A stretch of 64,000 nucleotides of DNA, from assembly GCF_026004055.1 (NCBI RefSeq), contig NZ_BPIJ01000001.1:186001-250000 (forward strand), written 5' to 3'. This stretch comes from Meiothermus sp. (lineage in GTDB: Bacteria; Deinococcota; Deinococci; Deinococcales; Thermaceae). Under the pieces are notes generated by a model. That model ran no database searches. It had not been told where the DNA came from and saw nothing but the letters and a program-made list of their open reading frames with translations. A program made the position numbers and the translations under genes. Below, piece after piece: positions 61,852 through 64,000 of this stretch (within the stretch, counting starts at the first letter, position 1; each line of letters opens with the position of its first letter).

Positions 61852-63642
61852 TCAGCGCTTGTAGACCCGTCGCTCGGCCTCGATGGCCTGCAAGACTTCC
61901 TGGATGTCTTTGGTGAGGGCCCGAATCTCGTCCAGGTCTGTGGTGCTTTTGAGCTGGGTTTTGAGTTTGTCCAGGCGCATTTCGTAGTACACCTCGCGCA
62001 GCCGGGCCATGGCCACGGTCAGGTGGGCCTCGAGGTTGGCCCGTTCAAAGCTGGGGCTTTTCATCAGCACATCAATCAGCCGGGCCCCCTCCCCCCGCTG
62101 CTCAAAGTGCTTGAGGATGCGGTTCTTACCCTGTTCGGAGCGGGCCGCCTGCATGAAGTCGGCCAGCAGGCTGCCCTCCGGCGGCCAGGTGTGGTCTTCG
62201 ACGTAGAGCGCCCACTCTACAAACTCCTCCTCGGGCACCGAGTACAGCAGGGCAATCACGTCCAACTCGCGCAGCAGGCGCTTTTCGGTGAGGTCGGGGC
62301 GGTTTAGCCCCAGGTGGGCCGAGCTATCGGGCCGCCGCGGTGTACGAGCCATCCGGCCCGCAGAAGAGGATCGCTCTTTGGCCAGGTAGTCTTCCAGCGC
62401 ACGCGGCGAAAGCTCCAATGCCCCAATCACCTTGGCCTTCAGCTTCTCCACCACCCGGTCGAAGGGCTCGCTCGAGATCAGGCGTGGCTTGAGGGCCTCC
62501 AGGACTTTTTGCTTGTGTTCCGGACGCCGCAAGTCCAGCCCGCTGGCGGCCACCTCAAAGCGGTACTCCACTTCCGGCAACGCCGAGTCCAGGGCTTTTG
62601 CAAAGCGGTCTTTGCCATCCGGTACAAGCAGCAAGTCGCCGGGGTCTTTGCCGCCCTCGAGCAGCACCGCATACACCACAAAGCTACGGGCAATCTCCAG
62701 GTTCAGGCTTTGCAGGGTGGCCTTGCGCCCGGCCTCGTCGGCATCGAAGGCCAGGTAAAGTTCTGCTGCATCGGCCCGCTTTAAGAGGTGGGCCTGCTCG
62801 GCCGAAAGCGAGGAACCCAGTACCGCTACCGCCTCGCCAAAGCCCATCTGGTGCAGGGCAATTACATCGAAAAGCCCTTCCACCACCACTGCCCGCCCCC
62901 GCTCCCGGATGGCAGGGCGGGCCTGGGGATAGCCATAAAGCAGCAAGCTTTTCTTGAACAGGGCGGTTTCGGGCGAGTTGAGATACTTGGGATTATCGTC
63001 TTTCGTCAGGGCCCGGGCCGTGAAGGCCACGATGCGGCCCAGGGGATCCTGGATGGGAAAGGTGATGCGATTTCGGAAGCGATCCAAAAAGCGACCCTCG
63101 CGCTCCATCAGCACCCCCGCCTCCAGGGCCTCCTGGGGACTCACCCCCTGGCCGTGAAGGTACTTGAGCAGGCCGTCCCAGCTTGCCGGGGCATAGCCCA
63201 GGCCAAACTGCTCGATAGATTCGGGGGTCAGACCGCGGGCTTGCAGGTACTGCAGGGCCTCGCCCCCCAGACAGGAACGAAAGTAGGCCTGGGTCAGCTC
63301 GAGGACTTGCAGGGTTTCCTTGCGTGCAGAAGAGCGTCCTTTGTACTGTGGCAGCTCCACGCCGGTTTCCTGGGCAAGTCGCTCCAGGGCCTCCCGAAAC
63401 TCGATGCCCTCAATCTTTTGCAAAAAAGCAAAGATGTCGCCCCCGTTCTTACAGCCAAAGCAGTAGCACAGTCCTTTGGCCTCATTGACCTGAAACGACG
63501 GGGTTTTTTCCTGGTGAAAAGGGCACAAGCCCTTCCAGGTGCCCTTGCCACTGGGTTTGAGTGTCACATACCGCCCCACCAGCTCCTGAATGGGCATCCG
63601 GGAGCGAATCAGTTCGATGGCCTGGGCAGTCTGGGCATCCAT
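61852..63642 (-). CDS. dnaG: DNA primase
   Basis: Primase of 596 aa that makes RNA primers at the replication fork. The N-terminal zinc-binding domain has CPFH (about 40-43) and CYCFGC (about 60-65); the RNA-polymerase (TOPRIM) core shows the glutamate in VVVEGLFDVIAL and the acidic AFDADEAG. The C-terminal part would bind the DnaB helicase. ATG 63642 is preferred over an in-frame TTG at 63651. Confidence 0.96.
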   Translation of the reverse strand: MDAQTAQAIELIRSRMPIQELVGRYVTLKPSGKGTWKGLCPFHQEKTPSFQVNEAKGLCYCFGCKNGGDIFAFLQKIEGIEFREALERLAQETGVELPQYKGRSSARKETLQVLELTQAYFRSCLGGEALQYLQARGLTPESIEQFGLGYAPASWDGLLKYLHGQGVSPQEALEAGVLMEREGRFLDRFRNRITFPIQDPLGRIVAFTARALTKDDNPKYLNSPETALFKKSLLLYGYPQARPAIRERGRAVVVEGLFDVIALHQMGFGEAVAVLGSSLSAEQAHLLKRADAAELYLAFDADEAGRKATLQSLNLEIARSFVVYAVLLEGGKDPGDLLLVPDGKDRFAKALDSALPEVEYRFEVAASGLDLRRPEHKQKVLEALKPRLISSEPFDRVVEKLKAKVIGALELSPRALEDYLAKERSSSAGRMARTPRRPDSSAHLGLNRPDLTEKRLLRELDVIALLYSVPEEEFVEWALYVEDHTWPPEGSLLADFMQAARSEQGKNRILKHFEQRGEGARLIDVLMKSPSFERANLEAHLTVAMARLREVYYEMRLDKLKTQLKSTTDLDEIRALTKDIQEVLQAIEAERRVYKR

Positions 63643-63683
63643 AGCGGGCAAGTAACAAAGGGGTCAGACAAAATCAGACCCTT

Positions 63684-63713
63684 ATTCTAACGCGCAGCAG
63701 ACTCGAGGTCTGC
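63684..63713 (-). promoter_or_regulatory. dnaG promoter region with dyads
   Basis: On the minus strand a -10-like TAGAAT (63684-63689) lies about 42 nt before the ATG. A dyad GCAGAC-TCGAG-GTCTGC (63697-63713) lies just upstream, where a repressor would block the promoter. TCAGAC occurs twice (63664-63669 and 63675-63680) in the leader. Confidence 0.4.
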
Positions 63714-63768
63714 AAAAGTAAAGATACAGAGAATTTTCCCATGGAGGATGTGATTCGCACTTGTCAGA

Positions 63769-63830
63769 GCGGTTCCCACGAATAGTCCCTACAGCGGTTT
63801 TTGCGGTAGGGACTTACAATACGAGCCACC
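63769..63830. repeat. Repeat family B, copy 7, right end missing
   Basis: It starts GCGGTTCCCAC and carries the interior dyad but stops at ACGAGCCACC, where it joins a C repeat directly. The normal right end (GTGGGAACCGC) is absent. Confidence 0.75.
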
Positions 63831-63831
63831 T

Positions 63832-63990
63832 TGTCATTGCGAGGAGGCCCCCACCGACGAAGCAATCCAGATAGGGTTGGCTGGGCGAGCCAGACCAGAG
63901 ATTCTGGATTGCTTCGCCTCCGCAGGATGCGAAGCAATGATGGGAGGAGACTGGCGTCACATACTTTGTTACCAGAGCAGTAACTTTAAA
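63832..63990. repeat. Repeat family C, copy 5, with right module end
   Basis: TGTCATTGCGAGGAGGCC... to ...GCGAAGCAATGATGG forms the C palindrome; the right end GTTACCAGAGCAG (63968-63980) belongs to the TIR module family. The left module end has been lost at the junction with repeat B7. Confidence 0.7.
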
Positions 63991-64000
63991 TTTTGTAGTC

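Overview
The window looks like chromosome of a Meiothermus-like member of the Thermaceae (Deinococcus-Thermus). Supporting signs are a Taq-type DNA polymerase I without proofreading motifs, a glutaminyl-tRNA synthetase with a YqeY-like C-terminal extension, many genes whose -10 box lies only 5-9 nt before the start codon (leaderless mRNAs), high-GC codon use, and intergenic regions packed with palindromic repeats. The genus is an inference; no rRNA is present. No CRISPR array, prophage or intact transposase gene was seen.

Layout. 1-7286 (+) is a sugar-uptake and cleavage operon: two ABC permeases (the first cut by the window edge), a solute-binding protein, an FG-GAP/UnbV protein translationally coupled to a six-helix membrane protein with repeated His/Glu motifs, a GH4 glycosidase and a LacI regulator. 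7288-13031 holds glnS, mdh and a divergent malic enzyme. 13458-20035 has a tandem-duplicated MerR/HspR-like regulator, then murJ, sbcC, sbcD and a small gene on the minus strand. 20172-25923 (+) carries polA, an enoyl-CoA hydratase, an HD phosphohydrolase and an LCP protein. 25943-28400 is repeat-rich with three small minus-strand genes. 28467-29505 has a Fur-family regulator and a thioredoxin-like protein.

29673-36523 (+) is a branched-chain amino-acid operon (ilvB, ilvN, ilvC, leuA, cimA-like) behind a Leu/Val/Ile-rich leader peptide and a classical attenuator, with a second terminator between ilvN and ilvC. 36530-39196 (-) is a type III polyketide cluster. 39367-43747 holds a secreted protein, a phosphohexomutase and a PcrA/UvrD helicase. 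44268-45525 is a dense stack of repeats. 45718-48261 has tRNA-Thr(CGU), rph, rdgB and a cupredoxin/CxxCH protein pair. 48538-50851 (-) has an SDR and a class III aminotransferase. 51234-56272 (+) has a stand-alone maltose-binding protein, an HtrA-like protease, malQ and a VOC protein; malE and malQ share a LacI-type palindrome. 56708-63642 has a large zinc-ribbon/cyclase/ATPase/helical-repeat protein, a convergent helical-repeat protein and dnaG.

The most unusual material is (i) a modular family of short elements sharing GTGGTCTGGTAAC terminal inverted repeats next to TA, with interchangeable interiors, two of which visibly interrupt another repeat; (ii) the MerR protein with two nearly identical DNA-binding domains; (iii) the FG-GAP/six-helix membrane pair inside the sugar operon; and (iv) the cyclase-ATPase protein and its convergent neighbour.
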